Assembly: GCF_964340395.1 (NCBI RefSeq)
Contig: NC_135553.1
Span: forward strand, 1,327,001 to 1,391,000
Length of the DNA stretch: 64,000 nt
From: Glandiceps talaboti
Lineage: Eukaryota > Hemichordata > Enteropneusta > Spengelidae
Direction of reading: 5' to 3'
Numbering within the stretch: position 1 is the first letter of the stretch; every line of letters starts with the position of its first letter. Shown in pieces: positions 41,147-54,100 of the stretch. The translations under genes were made by a program, and so were the position numbers. Under the pieces are notes generated by a model, which was given only the letters and a program-made list of their open reading frames with translations, was not told the DNA's origin and searched no databases.

Positions 41147-44100
41147 TTAGACTAATTTATAAAAATCGACACCATTTTTGGTTACCATGGTAGATTGAGA
41201 TGTATGGGAGTACATCTTACAGTTATCTGTACCATCAACGTTGTTAGAGTCGTATGTGAATCCTAAACAATGTGTTGTGAATGTACATTGTCGACCACAC
41301 GCAATAGGAGAATAACTCATTTTCGTGTCTAAAGTTTCTGTTGTATGTTCCTTATCTTCTTCGAGTTTTACGTAGTTGTTCTGTTTTGACACTATAAAGA
41401 ACAAAAAGAAACCACAGTCAATGACAGCAGGTATTCTGGGAATAAATATCAAATGTAAACATTCACATTTTGCCATACATTAAGCTTGACATACATTTTT
41501 CTGTATATAAGATAACATCAGTACCAATACTAGTAGTGTAATGAGAATCTAAACTTAACCAATATGCTGTAACCATGGTAACAATTTCAATTAGCTGTTG
41601 CTTTCCCAAACTTAGTCTATTAAAATATGAACAAAATTAGTCTTTTTTGTTGTCAAATATTGCTATGATTTTAGACGGTAGTGAGATGAATAAATAAACG
41701 TGTTCAGAATGACTATATTTATTTATGCGTTTCATCAAAGTGACCTTTAATCCGTTAATGCCAAGTGGATTAAAATGATAAAGGTGTGATTAATATCCGA
41801 GATTTTAATTATTTACAATCGTTTAGACAATGAGAGCAAAGGAAAGGGAAGAAAACCTGTTCGTCAGACTGACAGTGCATGCAGTGATAACGTAGAACAT
41901 AACTTGTATTGTGTAGTATTTTAAGGGAGCACAAACTTAGTTTATACGTTTTGGGCATAATATATGCTACATGTTTAAAAAGTCACACTCTCAGTATTGT
42001 ATAGTCTGTAAAGTACGCCGTGATGGGGCGCCCTCACACATCGATATATTACATGCATGTACGTATATTGAATATGCAAACGGCATTCTATTTCATACGT
42101 GAGAGAAGGCCGGTGAGGGCGGAACGACACAACGATTCTTACAGCCTAAGTATTGCACGTCTTGAATTCCACTACAAACACACTACCACCCTTCTTATGT
42201 ACCAGACACAAACACACAGACAATATATTCGGAAACAGAATATGAGATGATGAGAGCCAGACCCTAGACAAGCGGCTGGACCATTTATTCAAGATGTGAG
42301 AAATGAACTCATACAAGTATCATAAATGCACACTAGTGCTATACGTACGCAAACTTAACAAAAGTTGAAATAACAGTATGTCTTATTACTGTGCATGGTA
42401 CAGAGCAAACCCGTCAACACCCTATCATGCCAGCCAGGAAAAACAGAGGTTAAAACCTTAACATACAAATTTGGAAAAAATCTCTGAAACCTGTAGTCCG
42501 TTTGCTTATGCATGATCGGGTTCAAGGTGTGGTGTTGGACCTCACCACAGTACCATGAAAACGTAAATTAAAACGAATTAACAATACGAAAGATATATAT
42601 ATATAGACTATGGCAATGGGAACGACCCCAATGTGATACATAATGGTATGTTACATTACTTGTAACTAAAAACACACAGGAAATGTGTCACTGCCAGAAA
42701 ACGTCAGAACATGCGTGGAAAACGTGCACACTATTAAAACTGTGAAAACACGTGACATCAAGACAGTGATTTCGATACTATACTGACGAAACGTGCGAAA
42801 TCATATTTACTGACGTTTTCCTAACCATCAATTGCAGTTGACTAAACTCAAACCTGGTATTAAGGTATAATTTGTAAACTATCCGATGACGGAATTTTTT
42901 ATGTGTAAAAATGTCGAGGAAGTCCACACGTTAATATTGTAACAATGCAAGAAGACAATTGTAATTGTAATGACGTCATGGAAGGCATCCACCTACATTG
43001 ACTTTATACTAAAATAGTTTAATCTATACGTGTTATGCAAGTATTTTCATTTGAGTAAAAAGATTATTAACTCAGCCTGTGCCACTTTAATTATAGTGAC
43101 AAATGAAGTACAGCCAAGGAAATATAGCTTCACAGGGTATACGTTATATCACTCACAATACTACAGCAAGACATACACCAAATGATTGACACGTTATCAC
43201 GATATCACAGCTAGACATACACCAAATGATTGACACGTTATCACGATATCACATCAAGACATTCACCAAATGATTGACACGTGAACATGATATCACAAGA
43301 CATTCACCAAATGATTGACACGTTATCACAACAAGACATTCTCCAAATGATTGACACGATATCACAAGACATTCACCAAATAATTGACACGGTAACACGA
43401 TATCACAGCAAGATAGCAAGACATATTGACACGTTTGAGTCTTACCTTTATTGGCTTTACATGCAGCTCGATACCTTGCATCGCATGATTTGTCTTGCCA
43501 TACGCCATTATCATTGACTATAATCACGGCACAATTCTGATCCAGTCCTCCATTGGGTTGACTGTTTTTCCAATTGAAATATACAGTATCTGTATCACTT
43601 GACGCATACCTCCATACCCCTTCAACATTGAGGTCATTTTGACCAAGCCAATAACCAAACCTATTAGATTACAACGTATAAAATTTATATAGAACAATTC
43701 TAAAACAAAGTATGATGGACTTCTGACAGCTCCCGTTACCATGGTTACTGTTGTCTGCATACAAAGAGTGACGTTGTGGGGCCCATAGCTCTGGTGCAAC
43801 TTTTCACGATAAGAAAATGTACCAAACCATTGGAATTCACCTTCCTACTCACTCGCCCACTTCAGAATAATCAGACTTGAAATGATAATGACAAAACAAA
43901 ACGTACAGACTGAACGCGCCATAATTTCATAAAACTTGTTCGTGGAGTACTTCTTAACAGGTGGTTTTGTGGAATGATCCGAGAACGGACATTATATCGG
44001 GACTGGAATTGCATGTTTTCAACGTGTTCCAATCCCTGAAGTAAAAGGAATCTCTGCACAGAGTGCGTATATGGTGAATAGTCGTTGAACGTATCTTTTG

Positions 44101-46032
44101 CCTGATGTCTGCATGCTTTGGTGTCTATGGTACGTTCATCGTCTTAAAAGCGGTGCTCATGGTTTTGAAAGAGTGAACTGTGTGCACTCTTGGACAATGT
44201 TAACTTGCCAAACGAACAGTTTTGTTACAGTATCTAATGTCAACAACCGGAAGTAAATAAGTGTTACAGCGCTCCAATTTTGAAGCGATAGCTCCGCTCT
44301 ATTTATATACAAATGTAAGACTATGGTTACTATATATGTAAACTAGTCTCAGCACCCTCTGATTGGCTCGAGTAATCTGTGCACCTGTCTATCATTCTCT
44401 CTTTGTTCTAACTTTAGTGACCACACTTCAACACCTGAGCGCTGGTGACTGACACCAGTCCCTTGGGAAGGCTGCTAGTAACAGTTACTGGGGAAAAACA
44501 AGTTGACCATATTTTCTCTTATTTTCCTTAAAATTTGAAATGAATAATAAATTCACACCATTTGAAGATTATGAGACAAAATAAATCTGCCAAGGGATTG
44601 TGCTAGTCTAGTTTATAGCTCAATTGTTTGATAAATATTTCGTATATTCGAATGGATGTACTCCGCCACATCAATGCATGATAGTCGTGGACCAACTGGC
44701 GTTTAACTACTGGTGACAAAATTCATTTAGTAACAAGGATAGTCACTAGAGGAATGTAGTTGTGTGTATATTAGAGTGACATGTAATGTGAAGAGGAATA
44801 CTGGTATAACTACGTAGTCAACAAGAATTAAAACCTTGCGACCTACACTGAATTTTCCTTCAGTTTTCGAAATACGTAAGCATTTTCGTCATCATCCATT
44901 ACATCAATGAGATCACCTCCCTCTAATTGGCACACTGCCCTGGCTTCCAACCAAGTATATCTGGTCCCAGTAAATCGGTAACAAACGAAAGGGTTTGGTC
45001 CAGGGATATAACCAACTTGACAACCTAGGAAACAATAATAATGTGATACAGCGATGAAGTTAAATCTTTAAACAGCTATGGAATGATCATATCAGAATGG
45101 TCAACCCGTACTTCTATCCCAACAAAAAATAAGAACAAATAAACAATGTATACAATCTATTTTATAAAATTCATTAAGGTATGCTTATTTTTGAATAATA
45201 ATACATTTAGCTCCCGATCCCGTGCATAGCTGAAAGTAATCAGCTTGTATATATTTGAAGACGTTCAAGAGAAATTCCTTTAAAAAGAAAACTCTGCTAC
45301 CGTTTTTACGATGTATTGCATCATAACTTTAGGTGCGACAATGACATCATACACTGTACTGTCACATTTCAGTATGTGTCTGGAAAATGTTTATTACATG
45401 TATTTTCGGCATCGATGACTTTTCAAGGAGATGACAGTGTTTATTCATCAACTGCAACCAACAGTTTGATAATGTCATTCAGCAAATACATTACAACTTA
45501 AACTATATTTGCCCACTAGTTTCCTTTATTTAATAGCTTGTTGACGTTACATGATTGACAGTTACATGATTGACAGTTACATGATTGCCAGTTACATGAT
45601 TGACAATTACTTGAAATTGACAGTAACATGATTGATAGTTACATGATTGACAGTTACATGATTGACAGTTACTTGATTGACAGTTACTTGATTGACAGTT
45701 ACTTGAAATTGACAGTTACATGATTGATAGTTGCATGATTGACAGTTACTTGAAATTGACAGTAACATGATTGACAGTTACATGATTGACAGTTACATGA
45801 TTGACAGTTACTTGAAATTTACAGTAACATGATTGACAGTTACATGATTGAGAGTTACATGATTTGTTATATGTTGACAGTATTTGTTGTTGTCATATTT
45901 GTCATTTGTCTTTCATTGTTTATCTGTTCAAACTAAGCTGTCAACGTACGTACCTGTAGATGCATGGCTTGACATCATAGTGAAGTTAAAGATATAACAA
46001 CAGAGAGTGAATTTAGTCGTTAGGTGTTTCAT
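41147..46032 (-). CDS. Secreted C-type lectin with a C-terminal PAN/apple-like domain
   Basis: Four phase-consistent exons (46032-45954, 45024-44847, 43660-43446, 41391-41147) encode 238 aa. Residues 1-~25 (MKHLTTKFTLCCYIFNF...) are a signal peptide. Residues ~28-153 form one CTLD: CQVGYIPGPNPFVCYRF, TWLEARAVCQLEGGDL, FGYWLGQNDLNVEGVW, a QPN ligand-loop motif at 120-122 in place of EPN/QPD, CAVI at 129-132, and GVWQDKSC in place of WND. These changes leave Ca/sugar binding uncertain. Residues ~158-238 contain CGRQCTFTTHCLGF, CKMYS and DFYKLV, a PAN/apple-like pattern. The exon 2 donor is taken as GT|GTAGGT at 44847, the only nearby choice that restores the CTLD frame. It is probably an innate recognition or adhesion protein. 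Confidence 0.82.
43150..43435. repeat. Irregular ~40-45-bp tandem repeat in lectin intron 3
   Basis: CACCAAATGATTGACACG recurs at least six times with variable CACGATATCACA and AGACATTC spacers. It ends about 10 bases before the exon 3 donor but does not include it. Confidence 0.85.
45540..45868. repeat. GACAGTTACATGATT 15-bp tandem array in lectin intron 1
   Basis: About twenty copies of TGACAGTTACATGATT or the variant TTGACAGTTACTTGAAA. Confidence 0.92.
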
Positions 46033-46858
46033 GGTTGGACATCTGTTTAGTATGATTAAATCGAAGTGATGTTATGTTTTAAAGAAGAGTGTGTAGAATG
46101 GTAACACCCACGACTAGAAGCTGAAAACATAAAGAATTGTTTTATCCAATCCACATCACTTCTTTGTAGCGTTGCCAAGCAATCGTCGTTGCCTTGACAA
46201 CCAAGTTAGCTTTTAGTTTTATACATTAGCAGATGCATTATTCTTTGCATTTGACTATATCTATTCTATTCCCACTTTAGAAATGTCTGACGTTAAGTTT
46301 CCTTTATGAACAAAATGCACACGGCTCCCACCTAGTTAAATTTTAATCCATGGGCTGTTTCATATACATAACGCATCCTTTACATTGTCGGATTATGGTT
46401 TTGATAGTACACATCCACTCGTCTGTATTGCTCAAATACAAGGGTTATAATTAACAAAACTCTAGCAGTTGAACTATTATTTTTATCCCCGTCATATTCA
46501 CTTGTCTGTTTCTTATCTGGTTTTGTAATTAAAAGTAATCACCCCCATTCTTATATACTACTTTATTCTTTTATGAAAAAAATCAATTCTGATATCACTC
46601 TGTTTGTTTATATAAATATAGAAAAAAAACACCCATAAGAGTAAATATTTCAAATCATTTATTCGAAATTAAAATCTTTATCTGCAAAAATTAATTGATG
46701 TATAAATCCACATTCGCTTAATAAACAAAACATGTTTCCGCAAAGTTGTTCATAAAAACGTTTTCCTTCCATAACCGGTCATAACTTATATAAGCAACTT
46801 TGCCTCCATAGATATTCCACAGATAAACAAACCATTTTCTCTCCCTCGCATCCAAAAA

Positions 46859-47056
46859 TCACGTACAAAAATTTCCTATTCCTACATGCATACTCTTGAT
46901 TGATTCGATGAACTTTGAACCAATGACATCCACTGTAGCTCTACATATCATACCAAGCGTCGCTATGGTCGCCATGGCTGCAAAGTGGGCAATGAAGTCA
47001 TCATTGATTGGTTGACCTTCTGTGCCCCCATGCAATTTGCATAAATTATCCGCCAT
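46859..47056 (-). CDS. Possible 65-aa orphan protein
   Basis: A single open frame starts at an ATG in good context (ATCATGGCGG) and reads MADNLCKLHGGTEGQPINDD, then a mildly hydrophobic segment (FIAHFAAMATIATLGMICRA), then a short tail ending GNFCT. The sequence has balanced composition and is unlike the repeat-derived frames nearby. A GTACGT donor-like site overlaps the end, so it could be a first exon of a longer gene running downstream on the minus strand. I do not recognise a family. It stands head to head with the CCDC33-like gene, about 1 kb apart. Confidence 0.35.
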   Translation of the reverse strand: MADNLCKLHGGTEGQPINDDFIAHFAAMATIATLGMICRATVDVIGSKFIESIKSMHVGIGNFCT

Positions 47057-48112
47057 GATAGTTTGGCAAACAAGGCAACACAAAAGCAAATTCAACAATA
47101 TATAGAAGAAAAGGAATGCAAGTTGGCTGTCAAGAAAACAGTTCACCAATGTATTATTGCTACAGCGGCAACTATTACAGACCAAAATAGGTTGACCTGA
47201 CTGGAAAGTGGAGAAACATTGAGGTAAGTTTACAGTGTTTTCTGTAATTTAGCATTATTTGACATTAGAATGGTCGGATTGTCAGATCAAGTGACTGCAC
47301 TAACTTCGCTCTCTCAATTCGATTTGTTATCGTTCAGCGGAGATTAGTCTATTGACTGCATTAAATGACTTAAACCTTTGTCAATCAAACATTTATTCAG
47401 TAGTCAATGGATTTTCTTCTTTGAAAAGAACTCCGGCGACGGTATCAAATATATAACGTTATATACCGTTATACGTCCAATGTGACCTATTCACTGATTC
47501 AGTCAATCTGCAACTAAACAGTACTTTCCTTAGTCCCAGAACAGTGGTAACGGTAGTACAGAAGTGAATTCGCTACTTGTTGCTGCTAACGTTTAACAGT
47601 TAACTTCAATGAAATTATCGGCCATGTTGAATCTATGTTCCTTACAGGAGAATTAAATTGCTTCTATTGTGTTTAACGAGTACAATTTCACTCATGTTTT
47701 TAACAGTTCCCACAACACAGTCTGGATCGATTGTTCACAGAGTGTACTATATAGCTATAATTAACGTGTGAATTGATCAGTCCCGCCTTTAATACATCAG
47801 ACGACGAAAACCGCATGATATAATGAACTTGAACTGGTGTGCGAGTTAATTAATACATGAAGGCTGGTCAACCTTTCCAGAATTTTGATATTTTAGCATT
47901 GAAATTTATGTGCCGGCCAATGGCCATGCCATGAGACAAGTGCCTGTTTGGTTTTAGTTGAGGAGTTCACTTATCGTTTATCTATGATGTGATTTTTACA
48001 GGTATAAACATTCCGTCGTTGCTCATGGTGCCGTAACAATAGGTTTGTAACGGCATAACACAACTGGACTTTCACCCGGGCTGGTGCATTTGACATTTGT
48101 GATAATCCAAAC
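47057..48112. other. Head-to-head intergenic interval upstream of the CCDC33-like gene
   Basis: About 1 kb with no supported exon. It probably contains the CCDC33-like promoter and, if the minus-strand 65-aa frame is real, that gene's promoter too. No clear core motif could be assigned. Confidence 0.45.
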
Positions 48113-51100
48113 ATGGCAGTCAAGATAGAAACCAAAAATTTGGACTTTGAGTTCCAAATCACTGACGTTACGTTCAATGTGAATGGCAAATATTACCTGA
48201 AACTAACAGTTGATAACAGTGCTGCTGAAAATGTGGATATGGGAGGTGTGACAGTGAGATCGGAGAGAGATGGTGAACCAACTAACGACTACACTGCAAA
48301 CACTGATGAAATTGAGCAAGAAGATAAAGAAGTACTTTACACTTTCAAAAATGATACATTTATTTTTAATCTTCCCAAAGGTAAGCATAAATTAACTTTA
48401 TCTGTCAGTGTTTTTGCTTTGGTTTTATTACCCTGGTAACATAGAAATTGGGGAAATAGCTTCTATTCATATTTCCATTATTTTATTGTAATTTTTTCCC
48501 AGTACAGCAATTAATTTGGTCCAAGCTGTAACTGTAGCTTATTTTGCTTAGTCAGAGTATAAAAATACAAAAGACTTACATAAAACTTAATTTGATAGTG
48601 GTAAATTATGTTAGATAGGCTGTCTTTCTCATTGTCTTTGAAAGTAAGGGATGGACAATTTCAAATTTAGTACTTGGACATAATGCATAATCTTGTCTCC
48701 ATCAAGTGACCTAAGCTGTGAACGGTTGTCTTGGTTACCCAATCTCAGTGTGCCTGATCAATGCCGATGCCAATAAAAGGTAGTTTAGCAAAGACTTGGT
48801 AATCAAGTATGTGTTATTATTGTAAATAATAAATTATGTAAGTAGATTACCATCATGTCAAGTCTGGATTCCAAATAAAAGCTCTGCCAGTTTTAAAAAT
48901 TATTTAGACATATTTCAGTAAATACCAAATTTGTTAAAAAATATATTCAAAGTTATTGTCATATTTATGTATGTTTCTCGTGAAATTATGTTAAATTCAA
49001 TCCAGTGACAGTGATTGGGCCTCTTTTTAATTCATCCTACCTTGATGTAAGAATGAGAAATCTAAGATCAACAGCACCAGAAAAAGAAAATTTTTGTTTT
49101 TTGACTATTTCTTCATGAACAGTTTATTCATACACAAGCTTTCTTCTTCAACTTTTGATTGAGCAAATCAGTTGTCCTTCTTCAGTGTCTAACTGGAGCT
49201 GATAGAATGATCCAAATTGCTGGAGTGGAGGTGTTGAGTAACCAGAGGTGTGAATAGGTTAGCTTTGATGTATGTAAATTCAGGTGTGAATGAACTTGTC
49301 AGTTATGTATGTCTAACTGTCCACCTTCTGTGATGATGTCATGGTAGATTGGTGGAATGTCATATTTTCCTACATTGGCATTAAGTGATGGATTGTTGAC
49401 TTTGATGTACATGGCCTCAAATAGTCTTCCATGTTTTGTTTCCTTTCGATGATAGGGCCTGCTGGTCTCCCCTATATAGAAGGCACTGCACCCTGGTGTA
49501 GAGCAAAATATTTTGTAGATAACGTCTTTTAATGCATCAAATGAAATTTATCAAATGTATCAGACAGTTTTATGTCATGTTAAAAACAGCACTTCTGTAC
49601 AAGTGGAAGTCATCCAGTCATCCTTGAATAACTCATAGTACCATTGCAAATATAAAATAGTAAATGATAGTAGAATTGATAGCAATGAATTCTGTGGTTT
49701 TACCAATTGCTGCCACTAGAGGGCATGCTTTATTTGAAAGGTCTACATACCGTTGATTTCAGCTATAAGTCATTGTAACAATTATTCACATCCCAAACAC
49801 AAATGCGATTACAAACAACAGCTTGGAGGAAATAATTCTATTAAAAAATGTGCAACATATGGCAGATTTTACTTTTAATCTTTTTACTGGTAAATATAGC
49901 ATTGTGGACCAGATTTGATTTAGTTGGACTTATAACAATCATACACAGAGACATGATAGTCATATAAAAATCTCATACAGACGTTGTTAATGTAATTTTA
50001 TTGAAGCAAAGGGGGTTATCAGCAAAGTATCAAAAGTGTTGTTTGCAGCAAAAATAATAATTTTATAGTATGCATATTTGTTTATTATTATGTTGTCACA
50101 CCTCCTAAGAGATGAATGAGTGAAAGAATGAATGAATGACTGAAATTTATTTCACCAGATAACAAAAATAAGCTACACTTTCAAAGAACTTACATATGAT
50201 ACAAATATACAAAATGAATACAAAAGAAATACATAAATGTATGTCAAAGTGAGAAAAATTGGCATTCCTGTGAGTCACCACAAAGTAAGAGATAGGGGAA
50301 CACTAAATTTTGGTGCATCACTAGAAATTGTGTGCATCATTTGCACGACAAAATTGACTTAGAGCACACTGCTTATCAGTGGAACCATATTGCATAAATA
50401 GGATAATTCTTTTGTTGAAATTCTGGACTAACAATTCAAAAGCTCAGCCAGGTAACTGTTTTTTGCACCATGAGTTTAATCTTAATTCAAAAGAATATTT
50501 TTAAGAAATATCAATAATATATTTAAAGGTTATTCCCCACATAGGTTTTGACCTTCAGTAGCAGTTGCATTGCAATTTATGGATAATTAAAATCCATCAG
50601 AAAATGTCAGCTTTCATGATGGGTTTATACCATAATGGTTTATTTTGTAGACAACTAAATTACAGTATTAAACTTTGACATGCTATCTGTCAATCTAGTG
50701 AAACCCAATAATGGTTAATGCATATTCTATTGAAAATGTATAATATAGGCTTTTTAGGGAGCGGAGCATAAAGGAAATATATTGTTCAAACACTAAATGT
50801 ACGTTAAATGAAGACATAGCAGAAATAGGACAGTTAGGTCGAATCTGCCTACACAGTTGCATAGCAGATACAACTTTACTGCACTGACGCAACGAGGAAG
50901 AGACAAAGAATTCTGACTTTCATATTTATGGACCTAAATTGACACCAATTACAGAGTTTGTCAGGTTAAATCATTTATATGTTTATATACAAATTATTGT
51001 TATCACTAATGTGCCAGTCAGTCAAAAGTGGGAAGACTATTCAATATTCAAATAGATGTCCATTATTTTACCATAGCCAAAGTTATTTCTGTCTCATATC

Positions 51101-54100
51101 TGTAGACAATTTATTTGAATGTATTCACATTGTATTCATGATTAACATTATTATAACAAATTTTCCTTTTTAAAACTGTCATGTGTAGCTCAATTAATGT
51201 TCTGTATGTGTTATATGGACCATTACCTTCATTTAAAACTCTGCCTTCATTTATAATTCTAAATTACCCTTTTGAAATAGTTCAATGATGTTTTTGGCAA
51301 CCGTTAACAAAAGTGGAAAGCTATTCAATATAACATTAAAATAAATAAATGTTTTTATCTTAACCAACATAGTAGAACTTGCTTTTTACTAAGCATTTCC
51401 TACCAAATCATCAGAAAATGTTATTGTACTTATTTTAGACCAGAGAAAACATTAGAATTTGGTGTAAAAAAATTATCTCATTAACAAAATTTCTAAAAAA
51501 TAAAATTATCAAATGTTTTATTCAGTGCATCTGTAAAGTGTATATAGGGGTCATGTGACTACTATGTCATTCCATTAGATTCAATTTAACAATTATTTCC
51601 AATTCCCTGTAGTGAATTCTGTCTCCTAATGAACAATCTTTTCTGACTGACTTTTGTGTGTATCCACTACACTTCACTGGTTCTGTTCTGATTAGATTAA
51701 ATTGCTTTAAATGGATTCCCCAAAGTGGTAGTTGTGTGCAGTGATGTAGCTCATTTTCAAAGTAGGTGGACTCATAAATCTGGCCAATGAATGAAATAAA
51801 GAATTCTGAAACAAATTCCTGAAAAAGTATGTGGCAAACAATTTCTAATTCACTAAAACTGACTCATATCTGGGATGTAGATAAGGTAGGTGTCACGCAA
51901 AAACAACCAGGCTATAACACTTTTTCAGGAAATTCTTTATTTCATTCTTTGGGCAGATTTATGAGTTTTGTTTCTACGTAATATCACCCACTTTTCACAT
52001 TTTACTCAGCACTCTCGTGTGGCTCTGTCAGATGTATGTAACAAGCGCTCACAATAGAACAAGTGACAGTAAATGTAAGAGCAAACAAGAAATCACGACA
52101 TGTACACTATACTCGGATTTTAATCAGATTGTGGTTGGAGAATCAATTCTAATTAACACTTTGAAGTGGGGACAGGACTATGGTTGCTTATTTTAAGAGT
52201 GTGAATACTAGTAGTTAGAAGAAAGACTACATTAAAACCAGTTGTTAAACAGTACATATTACATTTGAATTGTTCAAATATATGAAGCAGAAAGAATACC
52301 AAAATTAAGTTAACAGCAGTAGACAGTGTAGGTTTTGTAAGAAGGATCCAAATGTTTGTAAAAGTAATCATGAAACTTTCATTCATGTCTCCTATAATGT
52401 ATGCCAGATGGATTGTATGTTATCTTAATATCAAGAAATCAACAAATCTTACTTTGTAAACATTTTGTTATATGTTGTAGGACAAGGAAAATTTCTGTCA
52501 TTTATTTCAAGAGTTTACAAAGACTAACATCTGATATTTTATATTACAAAACGAATATACATGTATTGGCAAGTTAAGGTGATATATTAAGTCTTGTCCA
52601 CTAGGGGGCGCTCTTCAGATTAGCCATCCATCAAGTTGGCCTTCATACAAAGTATATCATTTGAATAAAGGCCAAACTATTCGTGGGTTTCAATTGACAT
52701 CTTCACATATTCTTCAAGAGTTACCAGTAATCAAATTTAAAATTGTCAAGATGTAAAAAAAATGAATCTATTGATATATCATGTGAATATATTGTTAATA
52801 TCATAATGCCTATTGTAAGTTCTTAGAAAAAGTATTTTGTTAAGTTTTAGTTTAATCATGCTGGGAAACAAAATAGTTTATGTTATAGTTAGGTAGGTAT
52901 GTATGGAGCTGGTGTAATTTGTATGATGTTGAAAATGATGTGTATTTTAATTTCAATTCTTGGTACCTGCAATAGTATTTCATTTCAAGCTAGCGAGTCA
53001 AAATAGAAGAAGGTCGGTGGACTTATTCTCAAAAGTGTCTTCAGTAAATGAAACATGTGACCAAGACATTGAATAATTGTGATTTCTATGGCACATTGAG
53101 AGAAAAATTATATTTTAGGTACCAAGAATTCAATAATATATTTTTACATGAATAGTCAAAAAGTCACTTTATATTATTGCGATAGAAGTTTGATATAAAA
53201 GTATTTGATATCTTAACGAATGGACTCAAATCAAAGTTGTTGGTTTCAACTTTTTGTTTTTGTAGGATTCTGTAAGAATGATGCTAAACATGATGTAGTC
53301 CTGATAGTAGAGGCATTTAAAGTTGATGACGACAGTGGTGACTTTGAGAAAGCTGGTGAGGGCAAGTTTGCTATTTATCCCAGAACAAATGAGCCCAAGA
53401 TTAATCTGTATGCCCGGAAGGGGGAGGATATGTATAACTATAGTGGGATTATGACGTTATTCCGGACTCTTACAAAGGAACCAATATCCATGCACTGTGG
53501 TAGACTGAAATATACTGTATCCATGAGAGAAGGTGCCCCACCAGGAGCATCACCACAACCACCATCGCCGGAACGTGAACCAACACCACAACCAGTCAAA
53601 GAACCGACCCCACCACCAAAAACACCAACACCACCACCCAAAGAACCAACTCCCCCACCCAAAGAACCTACCCCACCACCACCACTCCCACCGCCACCTC
53701 CACCTCAAGAACGGAAAAAAAGTCCACAAAGTAAAAAAGTACCTGATGATCCAAGATTAGTTATTCCGTCACCAACACCACCACCAGGACCTGGTGAAAG
53801 AGTAAGTAAGATTTAATACTAAGTTTGAAATGATGGCCTCCTTGTAGTGATAGAATTAAGTAGTTGAAAGATGCACTCGCTGCAACTGGAATGTTTTTTG
53901 AAAATATTTTGCTAGGTACAATAACTTACTTGTAATATCGTACACTGTGAACAATATTGCATATCCTGTGGATATAAACCTCTTTTTTGTAGCTGTATAC
54001 ATGAAAATCAAATCAAGTTGATTTTCAGATCCATACCCAAAATGCAGCGATCACTCACAATCTCAACCTGCTTATGGATTATATTAAAGTTAAACACTGG

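Noticed and set aside
53438-53760. Gly-rich and His/Pro-rich frames overlapping CCDC33-like exon 2
   Set aside because: Shadow frames of the proline-rich coding sequence.
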